From: Desmodus rotundus
Lineage: Eukaryota; Chordata; Mammalia; Chiroptera; Phyllostomidae
Length of the DNA stretch: 64,000 nucleotides
Direction: 5' to 3'
Assembly (NCBI RefSeq): GCF_022682495.2
Contig: NC_071392.1
Location: 110,784,896 to 110,848,895 of the forward strand
Shown: in pieces, positions 1-60,127 of the stretch
Layout of the letters: each line of letters starts with the position of its first letter
Numbering within the stretch: position 1 is the stretch's first letter
The notes under the pieces: model-generated
Told to the model about the DNA's origin: nothing
Seen by the model: the letters and a program-made list of their open reading frames with translations, nothing else
Databases searched by the model: none
Program-made: the position numbers and the translations under genes

Positions 1-639
1 ACCTTGATTCAAACCAACTAACCAACTAACAAAACTTTTTGAGATAACTCTAGATAATTGAATGTAGACTAGGAATTAAAATACATTAAAGAATTAGTTA
101 ATCTTGCTAGGTAAAATAAAAGGACTGTCATTATATTAAAGTAGTTCCCACTAGAGATACAAGTAAAATGGTATGCTTGGTATTTGCTTTAAACACTCCA
201 GGAAAAAATAAAATAAAAAGGCAAAGGTAGAGTAAATATAATAAAAATGGCAAAATGTGAATAAATGTTCAAACTTTCACACGATACGAGAAGGTTCATT
301 TTATGTTCTCATCACTTTGTGGATGTCTGAAAACTTCCATAAAGAAAGGCTGAAGTACAGGTGTTGCTGTTCTTTTAACTTCCCCTGCACCACAGGCGCT
401 CAGAAGGCAGGGACTGTGACCAGTTCATCACTGTATGCCCAGGGCCTAGCACGGGTCTTCAATACACAACCGCTCCACGAAGGAGGACTTCACACTGAAG
501 TGGGCTAACCTGGCAATCGGGTGGATCAGGGTGCTCAGCACTCTCCTCAGAGAAAGAACCACTGGTCTTGAAGAAAGCAAAGGGCAAACCAGAGCCAGGA
601 AGGGTCACAGGGCAGCCGTGAGACAAAGGAGCTCGGGAG
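1..639. other. RPN2 intron 2 sequence, nothing recognised
   Basis: An AT-rich first 250 bases followed by mixed sequence. It carries no exon, RNA gene or repeat that I can name. The small ORF at 257-508 shows no family feature. Confidence 0.5.
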
Positions 640-960
640 TTACCGTTCGCTAAAATACATTCCTTCTCTGAAGAGGTATACCTTCCTGATCTGTCAACCC
701 AGGTACGGCCATGTCACTTGCTTAGGTAACAAAGTGGGAAAGATAAAAGAAGTCCCACATCCCTCTCCTGAGCAGAAGCTGTAAGAGCCATGCTTTCATG
801 CGCCCTCTGCACAAGCTCCAGTGGGCTAAACCTTGGGCCGAGGAAACATGGAACAAAGCGCCAGTGGACCCGTGATGGCCATAAGGTAGGAACAAAAATA
901 AACTTCTGTCATAAGCCACTGAGATTTGGGGTCATTTCTAGGCTAATACAAGAAAGGACA
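640..960 (+). repeat. MaLR-type LTR fragment
   Basis: The 3' part reads AATAAACTTCTGTCATAAGC and CACTGAGATTTGGGGTCATT, typical of old MLT1-type LTRs. RPN2 intron 2. Confidence 0.5.
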
Positions 961-1009
961 GGCAGAATTCGAAAGATGTCATCTTTAGATTTCCATCCCC
1001 TGCTTATTC

Positions 1010-1560
1010 ATTTAAACACTAATCTAGTACTGCTACGAAGGGATTCTGCAGGTGTAATTAAAGTCCCAAATCCGCTGACCTTAAAATTCTGGATAGAGAT
1101 TATCCAGGCAGTCCTGACCCAAACAGGTAAGGCCTTTAGCAGGAGAAAGTTTCTCTGGCTGGTGGCAGAAGAGGCGTTAGAGAGATCTGAAGAGTAAGAA
1201 GGACTCAGCATGCCATTACTGATTTAGATGGGGAGGGATTCACACAAGAAGAAATGGGGCTGACACTGAGAAGCAGAGAGCAGTCCTTAGCTGAAAGCCA
1301 GCAAGAACACGGGAACCTCAGATCTACAACCGCGAGGCAGTGGATTCCGCCAACAAACTGAAGGAACCAGAAGCAAAACCTTCTGCAGAGGCTCCAAGTA
1401 AGAGCCTCGCCTGAGCCAACACCTGCATTTTGACTGAGAAACTAAGCAGAGAGCCCAACCAAGCCTGCTCCACGGGTACGCAAGCCTGCAATAAATTAGT
1501 ATTGTGTTGAATTGCTAACTGTATGGTAATTTGTTAAGCAGCCATAGAAAATTAACATAC
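1010..1560 (+). repeat. Second MaLR-type LTR fragment
   Basis: It contains ATAGAGATTATCCAGGCAGT near the start and ends GGTAATTTGTTAAGCAGCCA..GAAAATTAACA, matching the usual 3' end of MaLR LTRs. It is diverged, and short ORFs in it are not genes. Confidence 0.5.
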
Positions 1561-1996
1561 AAGGCTTATATATGGGAGGCCTGTCCCTAATTTCTTACCC
1601 TAGCTATCCATTCTACTATAATGAGTAAAATGTAAATTCACTTAAAACTATTTCTAATCCAGGAAAGATTTTAATCATGATGTATTTTCTCCATCAAAGG
1701 TTCACATCAGAACTGCCTGATGCAGGGACAGTGACTGTTTAATAAATCTGCAAGTTTCCCCACCTTGAAATCCTTTATTACGTATTAGCTACACATACAG
1801 GGCACTGAACAAGTACGTGTGGTATTGTACAGTCCCACTGAGAGCTGCAGTAAAAGTTTCTAGAGAATCTACGACTTATTCTTCTTTATATTCTGCTAAA
1901 ACACCTTGACAAGGTCCTAAACATACATTAGGCACTCAAAAAAAAATTTGTCAGATTGATGTATTTATCATATTGAATTAACCTTAGTTATCCTCA

Positions 1997-5692
<3,696 letters not shown>

Positions 5693-5809
5693 TCCTCCGA
5701 GCAGGTCCCCAAAGAGCCCGAAACGCAGGCTGACTTCCGCTCGGGAAAGTGGCTTCAGGAGCGCGCCGGAGGGGACGCCGGGGACACGCGGCAAGCTCCG
5801 CGTGCTGAG

Positions 5810-50754
<44,945 letters not shown>

Positions 50755-51150
50755 AAATGCAGGACAAGCAGCATCAGGTAAAAACTAATCCTTTCAGAAA
50801 CCACAGAAGGAACCAGTGCTCCTTTTTTTTTTTTCAGACTTAAAGCCATGCCAACATGAAGCTCCCTCCACCCATTTGTTTACCTTTTTGCTGTCAAAGT
50901 CTTTAAGGAATTAGAATATGTAAGGGAGAACAGCTCTTGGTTTAAGTTAGCAGGTAGGGTGAAAACGTGCAGAGTGTTTGAGGCATGCCAGAGCACCCAC
51001 AAAGTTCCAGTTTGGTAAACATGTGTAGGACAGCTTCAAAGGAGATTCAAAATAAATGTTAATGTTGCGATGTTTTTATTGTTGGCTGTTTTGTAAAAGC
51101 CCAGACTACTTGTCAATAGTCTAAGAATAAATTACAACCAGTTCTTATAG
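50755..51150 (+). other. MROH8: MROH8 3' UTR and candidate polyadenylation signals
   Basis: Downstream of the stop there is no recognisable repeat. Canonical AATAAA hexamers lie at 51051-51056 and 51126-51131, each followed by T/GT-rich sequence. The first would give a 3' UTR of about 320 bases. Which one is used cannot be told from sequence. Confidence 0.6.
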
Positions 51151-52070
51151 TTTGACATTAATGATCTATTTTTATAAAATTTCTTATGGCCTATCTTCTT
51201 CCTTTCCTTTCCTTTAAAAACCCTCAAGCAAGGAAAAAAAGAAAAACAACTTCTGAAGTGGTGTAATGCTAAATTTATCCCAATATATGTGAGGTTTCCA
51301 CTCCTTCCCCTTTTTCATTTTTCTGATTACTTCTCCTACAACTGCTGTCAGATCCTGTTACTTGTTGGGTACCCACTCTCTGCTTTAAGCATAGATGGAG
51401 AACATTTTCTTACGAGCAGAAATTATCTGTGAAAGAGATTAATCTGTACTTACCGATATTTTAATAAGCTGCATGCAGAAATGGTCACTATAGGTCTAGT
51501 TCTCAGGCTCTTGTTTGGTTGAGGAACGTGAGCAGAGAGCCAGAGCTGAACTATCTAGAGCAATGGAGAGGCCTCGTAGTATGGGGAAAGAGAAAGGATA
51601 TGAGGCAACCAGGCGAGAAGGAATAGACACATCCAGTGGTGTATTACATTAAGTTTTTGTTGTAAAGTGAGCGATATGAATCCTTACCACCCTGTCCTCC
51701 CACCTTTCACCCCTATCCCTCTGCCAAGACACTGTTAGGACACATTTCTCCATGATTCATGACGAGTTAGATGTTTTGAGGGATGTGACAGTGTGCCAAG
51801 CGTGGCTTCAAGAGGATCCCTGCCCAAGAAAGGTCTTCATGTTTGCAACTAGCAATCAGGAGTTTGAGCTAAAATGCAGGTCCCAGCAGCCTGATGAACT
51901 AAATCTTCACCCTCAAACAGAGCCACCATGAGAGTGACCATTGGACGCTAAACCAGAGTGCAGCAAGCCCATTTGACTTACGTGCATGCCACGCTCCTTC
52001 CTCCTCGGTCTCGTAGCGTGCACCCAACTCCACTCCATGCAACTCCACTCTCCGTTTCGTGGAATATCCA
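51150..52070. other. MROH8 downstream flank, nothing recognised
   Basis: No exon, RNA gene or clear repeat is visible. The first coding exon of RBL1, expected next from the human order, is not found here or elsewhere to the right edge. Confidence 0.5.
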
Positions 52071-52074
52071 ATAA

Positions 52075-52265
52075 AAGTGACTAAGACTTATTGAATATTG
52101 ATAATAAGCCAGACTCTAAATATATTATATGATTAGCTCTTTTAATCCTCATAACCACTTAATGTATTATCTCTGTTTTGCAGTTGGGGAAGCTGAGGAA
52201 CAGAATGTGAAAGGGACTTGCCCCAGGCCACACAACTGGAAATGCTGAAGTCAAGCAGCCTGGCC
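52075..52265 (-). repeat. MIR relic downstream of MROH8
   Basis: TTAATCCTCATAACCACTTA and GACTTGCCCCAGGCCACACA are reversed MIR landmarks. Confidence 0.6.
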
Positions 52266-53149
52266 CCAAAGGCCACATCCTTGACTGGTCTGCTCCGCTG
52301 CTCTCCGATCTGCTCTTCACCACTAATGTGAATGAATGTAGATTCAGTCCACAGTTAACCTTAGTTGCCGGACTCTTGCCGCAAACTCATATACTCAAAT
52401 AATGTTATAAAGTATTAGAGAACCTCAAATAAGAAATTTAAAGTTTGAACACTTCTTACCTAAAACTTGGTGCACCTCATTTATTTTTTAATAGGATAGA
52501 ATGCACACCCCACACTGAAGAGAGTTGAGTTAGAGCAAAAGCGTTGATTATTCTTGAGGACTCTTTTTTGCATCCTTGGTTTGATCTCATGAACTAGCTG
52601 TGTCTCACAGCAGAAAAATAGACCTCTGGGTCTAGGATGCAGTTTCAATCTCCAGTGACATGGAAGAGGTGGAATGAATCCTTTCTCTCTACTCATATTT
52701 ACGCTGAGTCCCTTTCCCTCAGGCATATTTTTATTTTCTCAGTAATACCACCAACAGCAGGTAGCAAGCACAACAGTGCTTATTCTATTTTATTTATGTT
52801 TTATTGTGTTAAAATTCACAGAGAGAAGCATTCATTAGGAGACAGAGGACTGCTCTTTACTGAAATACTCAGCAGTCTGAGAAGGGCTGAAGTACTTAAT
52901 AGCGATTATATTAACAAGTCTGTTTATTCCAGATATCTCCATTATATTTATACAAGGCTCTCCTCAGAGTTAGGTTTATGTTTTTACGGAATTTTTTAAA
53001 TACATAAAACAAAAATTTCTGAATGTTTAATTTTGTTATATGTTGAAATAAAAGTTTAATATAACTGAATATTATTTTGGCTTTATTTTTATTATGTAAA
53101 ATTAAAATGTATTATTCATTATCTATTACTGGCCCAACTGTCTTTATTA

Positions 53150-53380
53150 TTTTATTTATTTATTTATTTTAATCCTTACCTGAGGATGTTTATTGATTTT
53201 AGAGAGAAAGGAAGGGAGAGAAACATCAATGTGAGAGAAACATGAATAGGTTCCTTCCCATATGAGCCCCAACTGGGGATTGAACCTGCAACCTAGGTGT
53301 GTGCCCTGACCTAGGAGCGAACCCACAGCCTTTTGGTGTACGGGATGACGCTCCAACCAACTGAGCCCCGTGGCCAGGAC
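53150..53380 (-). mobile_element. Ves SINE
   Basis: Antisense copy downstream of MROH8; head on plus GAGCCCCGTGGCCAGGAC. Confidence 0.85.
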
Positions 53381-53424
53381 TATTTTATTATTAGTTTCTT
53401 AATCCTCACACAAGCATGTGTTTT

Positions 53425-53648
53425 TGTTTTGCTTTGTTTATTTTAGAGAGAGAGGGCAAGGAAGGGGCAGGGGAGAGAAAGAGTGAGAAACATTGATGTG
53501 AGAGAGAAGCATTGATTGGTTGCCTCTTGTACATGCCTCAACCAGGGATCAAACCCGCAACTTAATATGTGCCCTGGTGGTGGATGAAACCTGCAGCCTT
53601 TTGGTGCACAGGATGGTGTTCCAACCAGCTGAACCACCCGGCAGGGCT
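53425..53648 (-). mobile_element. Ves SINE
   Basis: Antisense copy in the same orientation as its neighbour about 45 bases to the left; head on plus GAACCACCCGGCAGGGC. Confidence 0.83.
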
Positions 53649-54119
53649 GGCTTTATTATTTTACACTTTTACTTTGTAAAATATGAGTATTGCTTATTGC
53701 TTTTCCTCCTTATACTGAGGTACCTATTTTATAAGAAGTTTTTTCTCTCTTACTGAAAGATTAAACTATCATGTAAGTAAAAGATGGGATTGAGCAAAGG
53801 GAGAATCTCTCAGACAGCAGCCCTGGCAAATAAAACAGCACTAGGCACAATTGTAAAGTAGGTTAAATCTCTCTGTCTCTTCCAGCTCCCCCTCCTTCCT
53901 TCTTCCAGGTTCTAGGCTCCATGTTCCTTTTTCTTTATCTCTCCCTCTTAAGAAAGGATTTGATGAATTCACTGTAGTGTAAGTGATTGATAATGCAAAA
54001 CTTAAAGAGGTGAATTCTTCCAGAGATTTTTGCTTTTTAACAAACTACAGTTCTTAAGCAAAAGGTGTGAACCTCTCTAATTGAGATATTTTAGGCATTA
54101 CTGAGCAGGGTGGAGAAAG

Positions 54120-55660
54120 GAGGTATTTGGATATGGAGTTGGGGGTGATAATGTTGCCGGTGGAAATGGGTCCTTGCAGTGTTGTGAAAAAAGCTATTTC
54201 CGAGGACCCACATGGGAGGATGAAGTTTAGTGGTAAAGTTTATTTTAGAAGTGAAATCCAAGGACTGCCCCCAGGTTCACAGTGTCTCATTTCCATCCAT
54301 CCCACTATGAGAGAAGTCCAGTCTTGTCTTCATCAAGCCCAGAAGAAAGGCCAGTGTCCATAAATTCCATGCCATTGGTTCAGTCCAGGGTTTCTGGCTG
54401 CACTCCAGCTGGTGCTGTGCCCAGGCCCCCGGTGGCTGCTAGGCCCACATAGCTGCTATGGAGAGAGAATGGGTAAGCATGTGTTACAGAGTCAGAGAGA
54501 GAGAGAAGGGGAAGGGGAGGGGAGGGAAAAGAGAAAGAGAGAGACAGAAACATCCCCTATTATGTTGATTATATTATTTTGGGCTTGGGAAGGACTAGGC
54601 ACTTTTTCAAACTAACCATTCAATTTCCCAATCCTTTGCGGGTTTGCATTGGATCCTCCTCCTAACCAATCCATTTCCTAGATTTTCCAGGGTTCCATGT
54701 GCCTTATCCAATCCAATTCTTTTCCCAGGACAGACAGGCCTTTTTGGTCTCCATCTTGGCTCCTACTGCACACGCCTCATAGTAGAAGCACCTCCACTTG
54801 TGCCATCTTGGCTCCTACTGGGCTTGTGCCCAGCAGAGGAATTTCTCCTGCCATTTTATCTTTCCCTCGGTAATCCTGGCTAAGGACCAGTAATGATCCT
54901 GCCTTCCTTCCTGCTTGCTTCAGGGATCAGATCCAATGCAGCGCTCCCCTGGGGAGCCTGTGACTACTGCAACTTCCCAGCAAAGCAGGATCAGTGTTCT
55001 ATCAGCTCCCTAGTTGATTATGCTTAATAATGTCTGATTCCCTTTGCTCCCTTCCTTTATTAATACCTAGCTATCTATGCTAACAATGGTGGGAAATAGA
55101 GCTTTTCCTGTCATCCTGGAAGTCATGTCATATAATCAGTTCTTTCCCTACCTCTGCCTAAACCCTCCTCAGATTAGAAAGGATAGTCAACAACTGCCTT
55201 ATGTTATGCAAAATGCAAAGGGAAGTGACGTATTCTCTCCTTCCTGAAAAATGGAGATAACTTGTCCATCACATAGGATGACTTCTTACTTAAAACACCA
55301 ATTGTCAATTACTGAATGATTCAGTTACGCCTGCTACACTTTCTCTCATCCTATAGAGTTTATCATCCAGTGTCCAAGGAAGAAAGCACTGGTTTTAAAT
55401 AGTTCTATGGATACTGATAGTCCATATATCAGGACCCCCAAAATGGAGGCCACCCCAGTGGCCCATTCCATATCACAAATCTTAACCTAAGTCAACCTGA
55501 ACTTATAGAAACACCTGCCAAGGAATCCTAACATACACCAATCACAATCCTCCAACTCAGCTTTAGTTAGCTTGCTTTACCCTAGAGAAAGAGGACCTGC
55601 TAGCCTTACATGCGAATCCCTGACCTAGCCAGGAACTGTCCCAGGTAATAAGAAACATCA
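54120..55660. other. Unassigned repeat-like region, possibly a worn LTR element
   Basis: This stretch has no Ves, MIR or L2 landmark and no coding sequence I recognise. It holds a purine microsatellite-like run (54490-54550) and a local duplication of CCATCTTGGCTCCTACTG (54751 and 54802). Near 55435 it reads CCCCCAAAATGGAGGCCACC and then CCAATCACAATCCTCCAACT, which is LTR-like in flavour only. I cannot place it in a family. Confidence 0.3.
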
Positions 55661-56396
55661 AGAAATAAAAAAGAACAAAAAAAAAAAATCCCACCTCCCA
55701 AAAAGAGAGATTTAAAAATTTAAGAAAAGCAAACCAAATATATGTATCTCTACCCCTGTGTCTTATTTTTTTTAATCAAATATTTAGAGAAAAATAGTTT
55801 CTGAAATGGCAAAATGCTTAGAAGTTCCTAAGTGCAATTTTTAATAAACTGAGTTTTAACAATAAAAAACAGGTAGTAAAAAAGTATCAAGTACCATAGC
55901 ATACATATGTAATGGTCTTTATTTTATAGTATCCATTTTATTAGTTTTTGGCATAAGTACAAATTTCAAAAGATACAAGAAGCTATACAGTAAAAGGTAC
56001 TTTTCCTTATTCCTGTGTCACCATTATTGAATCCTCTTCCCTTAGTATTCCCAGTTTCGTATTTCCAGAGATGTTTTACACATATGCATGTGTATATATA
56101 ATCTTTAGTCTGTTTTCTCTAAGTGGACCCATTTCTAATCTCAGCTATTCAATTTAAATTCATGCATTTAATTTCAGAAAATTATTCTTTTTAACTTTAC
56201 CCATTCTTATGAGTTGTGCCCAAGAGTACTCTCATGTATATTGGAGTGTTTAGTTAGACTTAAAAATGTAGCCAAAGTGCTTTTCAAAATACTCTGGAGA
56301 CATTTGACATGTATAATTCACATGTTCTGCCATGCTTACATATTAGCTTTACATTGCAATTACCTGATAGGTAATTGTCATTAAAATAATCATATA

Positions 56397-56517
56397 GTCT
56401 ATGGCCATACCACTCTGAACATGCCCTATCTCATCTGATCTTGGAAGCTAAGCAGGGTTAGGCCTGGTTAGTACTTGGATGGGAGACTTCCATGGGAATC
56501 CTGGGTGCTGCAGGCTT
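56397..56517 (+). pseudogene. 5S rRNA retropseudogene
   Basis: The 121-nt copy runs from GTCTATGGCCATACCACTCT to GCTGCAGGCTT. Internal control region landmarks GAAGCTAAGCAGGGTTAGGC and GGTTAGTACTTGGATGGGAG are present, with several substitutions (for example in the loop after GGGAGAC). An A-run follows, and the direct repeat AATAATCATATA flanks it (56385-56396 and 56537-56548). This marks insertion through L1 enzymes. Drift and missing tandem context argue against a functional gene. Confidence 0.92.
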
Positions 56518-56844
56518 AAAAAAAAAGAGTAATAGTAATAATCATATAAAGGCATATCTCTCCAATGGACCCAAAAATACTGTTTAAAGCCATTCTTATC
56601 TATTGAATTTGGAAGCTTGAGAATACTTTTAAGCAAATCTAGGTAAATAAATGTGTACCCTGGGGAAAAAAATTAATTCATGCATTTAAGAATCAGTGAT
56701 ATTGATTGAGATGACATGCTCCCAGATGTGGAAATAAAGTAGATCAGAGTTGATTAGGAAGCAGCCAATTGTTTCTGGTGCAGCATGAAAATAGTAGGAG
56801 AAATAATGTTATAATTTTTATTTGTATAGAACTTTCACGTTATT

Positions 56845-56975
56845 ATTTTTTTTTACCATGCATTAATTGTTCAATTTAGATGTTATTGTTATCAACATTT
56901 TACAGGTGAGGAAACAGACTGAGTTGCCAGAGAGGACAAAATCAGTAAGTAGCAATGCTGAGATTTAGGTTCAAG
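56845..56975 (-). repeat. MIR relic
   Basis: CATTTTACAGGTGAGGAAAC followed by AAATCAGTAAGTAGCAATGC; reversed. Confidence 0.5.
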
Positions 56976-56982
56976 TCTCCTT

Positions 56983-57191
56983 TTTTAAAAAAAAGATTGT
57001 ATTTATTTATTTTTAGAGAGAGAAGGGAAGGGAGGGAGAAAGAAAGGGAGAGAAACATCAATTGGTTGCCTCTCACATGCCCCCAACTGGGGACCTGGCC
57101 ACAATCCAGGCATGGGTCCTGACTGGGAATCAAACCCACAAACTTTCGGATTGCAGGTGGACACTCAATCACTGAGCCACACCAGCCAGGG
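56983..57191 (-). mobile_element. Ves SINE
   Basis: Antisense, near-consensus copy ending GAGCCACACCAGCCAGGGC on plus. TCAGGTCTC-like flanks suggest a short target duplication. Confidence 0.9.
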
Positions 57192-58486
57192 CTCAGGTCT
57201 CTTGATTCCAGTCCTCTGTGCTTTCTTCAGTAGTCCCTCAGGAAACAGCCTGAGCTGTTTTGCAGAAGAGAAAGAAAATATCAGTTTCTCTAAATTGAAT
57301 TAGGAAAGTGAAATGAGTGGAAAAACAACTAATATCTGGGAGGGGTTTTAGCTAATAATGTTGTTTTGCAGCTTCCCTGGGCTTATAGGGGAGTAGGGTT
57401 AAGCCAGGTTAATATATGGATTCAGGAAACAAAAACAATCCTAAGTTTTGGTTCGAGGTAGAATGAAGTCTGTGCCCGGACAGTCTATTAGAGGGAAAAA
57501 GAAAATGCTGTTTGCTATTCTGAAAAATCTTCTTGTGACGAAAGAGTGCCCTGGGCATAGATTTTGATGGATAAAGGCCTTAGAATTACTAGTTCAAGTT
57601 AAATTGCTGTTTTCAGTTTTTCAGTTCTTTATCCAAAGTCTAAAGGAGATACAGAACTCAATTGTCCTTGTGAGTAGGGCTGGCACTACTTTCCCCGCAG
57701 GGACCCAGCTTGAAGACCACCAATTTAGCTTTTCCTTTGAGGAACAAGAACAGTAAGAATGATGAGGTCAGGATTTGCCCCTCCCCTACAACTACCAACT
57801 GCTTTTTTTGGACAGTTAGATGGTTAGGTGAGAAAGTGTTTTTCTAAGAGGGGCATGTGCTGATCACATGCCTGCTTAAGGGGCATAGCAAAGCTGGAGG
57901 ACAAAAAACTTTTTGACAGAATTTTTAAATGAAAAGCCATTTTGAGAAAAACAATCAGAATTGTGTCATACACTTATTTTGTACTTTAGAATTGTTTATA
58001 TTTTGAATAACATTTGGGAGAGTGCACACTATAATCGTTTTAGTCTTGGAGCCTCTGAAGGTCATAATCAGGCTTTGGACACACGCTCTGGGGAACTCTA
58101 TTTAAACCACAGCAGGGAGGCTAATCACAGAGGCTATCACACAATGGGATCAGAATAGAAACAACCTTCATGATATACCTGGATCAGAAGTGAAGGCAGA
58201 ATAAATCTATTTTACTAACCATACTTCATTTTTCATTCAAAAAAGCTCAGTTTAGAATTCAATGGGCATGCCACTGGATATTAAGAAAAAATTAAAAGCA
58301 ACATGAACCCTGATAAAAAGTAGGGTGAGCTTATGGATAAAAGGGATAAAATAAAAAGCATGCAGATGAGGCTGGGTCTGACAGATGTGTCCTCACTGCT
58401 AAGCTGCCTAAATTTGATTCAAATGGTAATAGTGAACCCCTGAAGTAGTGGGAAAGAAGGTGACATGATACAAATGCTGCTTGAGA

Positions 58487-59211
58487 CAAACGGACAGGAA
58501 AAAAAAGCTGGGGTAGCAATACTCATATCAGACAAAATAGACTTCCAAAGAAGGGCCATGAAGAGAGACCCAGAAGGTCACTTCGTAATGCTCAAAGGAA
58601 GAATTCACCAAGAAGACATAAACATTGTAAATATATATGCACCCAACATAGGAGCACCCAAATACATAAAGAAAATCTTGGAGGACTTCAAGAAAGATAT
58701 TGACAGCAACACAATTATAGTAGGGGATTTTAACACCCCACTGTCAACAAAATATCAACAAAGATATTGTGTCACTGAATACCCTAGATGAAATGGACTT
58801 AACTGATATATAGAGAGCTCTTCATCCCAAAGAAGCAAAATACACATTCTTTTCAAGTGTACATGGAACATTTTCAAAGATAGACCACATGATAGGACAC
58901 AAAGCAAGACTCAACAAATTCAAGAAAATTGAAATCGTATCAAGCATTTTCTCTGACCACAAGGGACTGAAACTAGAAACCAACCTCAAAGGAAAAAACC
59001 CAAAACACTCAAAATCATGGAGATTAAATAGCATGCTATTAAACAATGAATGGGTCAAGAATGAGATTAGGGAAGAAATCAAAAAGTTTCTGGAAACAAA
59101 CAAAACAAACTCACAACAACCCAAAACTTACGGGACACAGCAAAGGCAGTTCTGAGAGGGAATTCATAGCAATACAGGCCTACCTTAAAAAGATAGAAAC
59201 ATTTCAAACAA
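58487..59211 (+). mobile_element. LINE-1 internal fragment (ORF2 endonuclease region), no 5' or 3' end
   Basis: This piece of about 725 bp matches ORF2 codons about 55 to 305 of the intact L1 in this window (starting at the ANGQEKKAG region, ending at KKIETFQTNK). It has small deletions and an in-frame TAG near 58813. It is flanked by the direct repeat ACAAATGCTGCTTGAGA (58470-58486 and 59212-59228). There is no poly(A); the fragment ends in CAAACAAAC, an A-rich stretch inside ORF2. Confidence 0.88.
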
Positions 59212-59685
59212 ACAAATGCTGCTTGAGAAAAACTAGACTAGGAACTAAGTATAAAATGGATTGGAAGGGAAAATGTGGAATGTTCAGACAACTAGAAACC
59301 TAGTGGAGTAGGAACCCACAACCTTTAGTGATTAGGAGTAGGGGAGTCAGTGACAACAAAGAGGACAGACAGCAGGGGCTGGGGTTTTGGTGGGCATGGC
59401 AGCACTGTTTATTGAAAACCAAGGACAATTTAGTTACTGTCCAAAATGGGGGTGGGGGAAGTACTGCTTAAATCTGCTTTATTTCATAAGGGAAATGAGG
59501 AAACTAAAGGATATTTTCCTTTTATCTTGGTCTCATTCCCAAGGCCTATATTTCCTAATAATTCTACTCAGGACAGTCTGAGAATTACAACATAGTAAAA
59601 AGAAAAGTCATAGAAGCAAGTGATTGATTGGATGTAAAGAGTGACAGATCAGAGGAGATAGGAGATGAAAATGGAAGGTTTTAGG

Positions 59686-60127
59686 GGTGTCCAACCTTTT
59701 GGCATCTCTGGGCCACACTGGAAGAGTTATCTTAGGCCACACATTAAATACACAAACACTAACGAAAACTGATGGGCAAAAAAAAGAAAGAAAGAAAAAA
59801 GCGTTGTTTTTTTTTTAAAGTATTTTATTTATCTATTTTTAGACAGAGAAGGAGAAAGAGAGGGAGAGAAATATCAATCTGTGGTTGTCTCATGTATACT
59901 CCCTACTAGGGACCTGGCTTGCAACCCAGGCATGTGCCCTGACTGGGAATCAAACTGTCAACCCTTTGTTTCACAGGCCAGTGCTCAATCCACTAAGCCA
60001 CCCAGCCAGGGCTAAAAAAATAAATAAATAAAAAGGGTTTTAAGTAAATTTACAATTTTGTGTTGGACTGCATTCATAGCCATCCTGGGCCATATGCGGC
60101 CCGCGGGATGTGGGTTGGACATCCCTT
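59686..60127. mobile_element. hAT-like non-autonomous DNA transposon, split by a Ves SINE
   Basis: The left part (59686-59811) starts AGGGGTGTCCAACCTTTTGG. The right part (60013-60127) holds GTGTTGGACTGCATTCATAG and ends GGGTTGGACATCCC. Both halves align with the 16.9-kb copy. Confidence 0.65.
59812..60012 (-). mobile_element. Ves SINE nested in a hAT-like element
   Basis: Antisense copy ending AAGCCACCCAGCCAGGGC on plus. It splits an older inverted-repeat element whose two halves can be aligned with the uninterrupted copy at 16.9 kb. Confidence 0.88.

Noticed and set aside
54120..55660. Endogenous retrovirus provirus
   Set aside because: No gag, pol or env frame, no paired LTRs and no primer binding site could be seen; kept only as an unassigned region.
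56397..56517. Functional 5S rRNA gene
   Set aside because: It has several substitutions, an A-tail and target-site duplications, which mark a retropseudogene.
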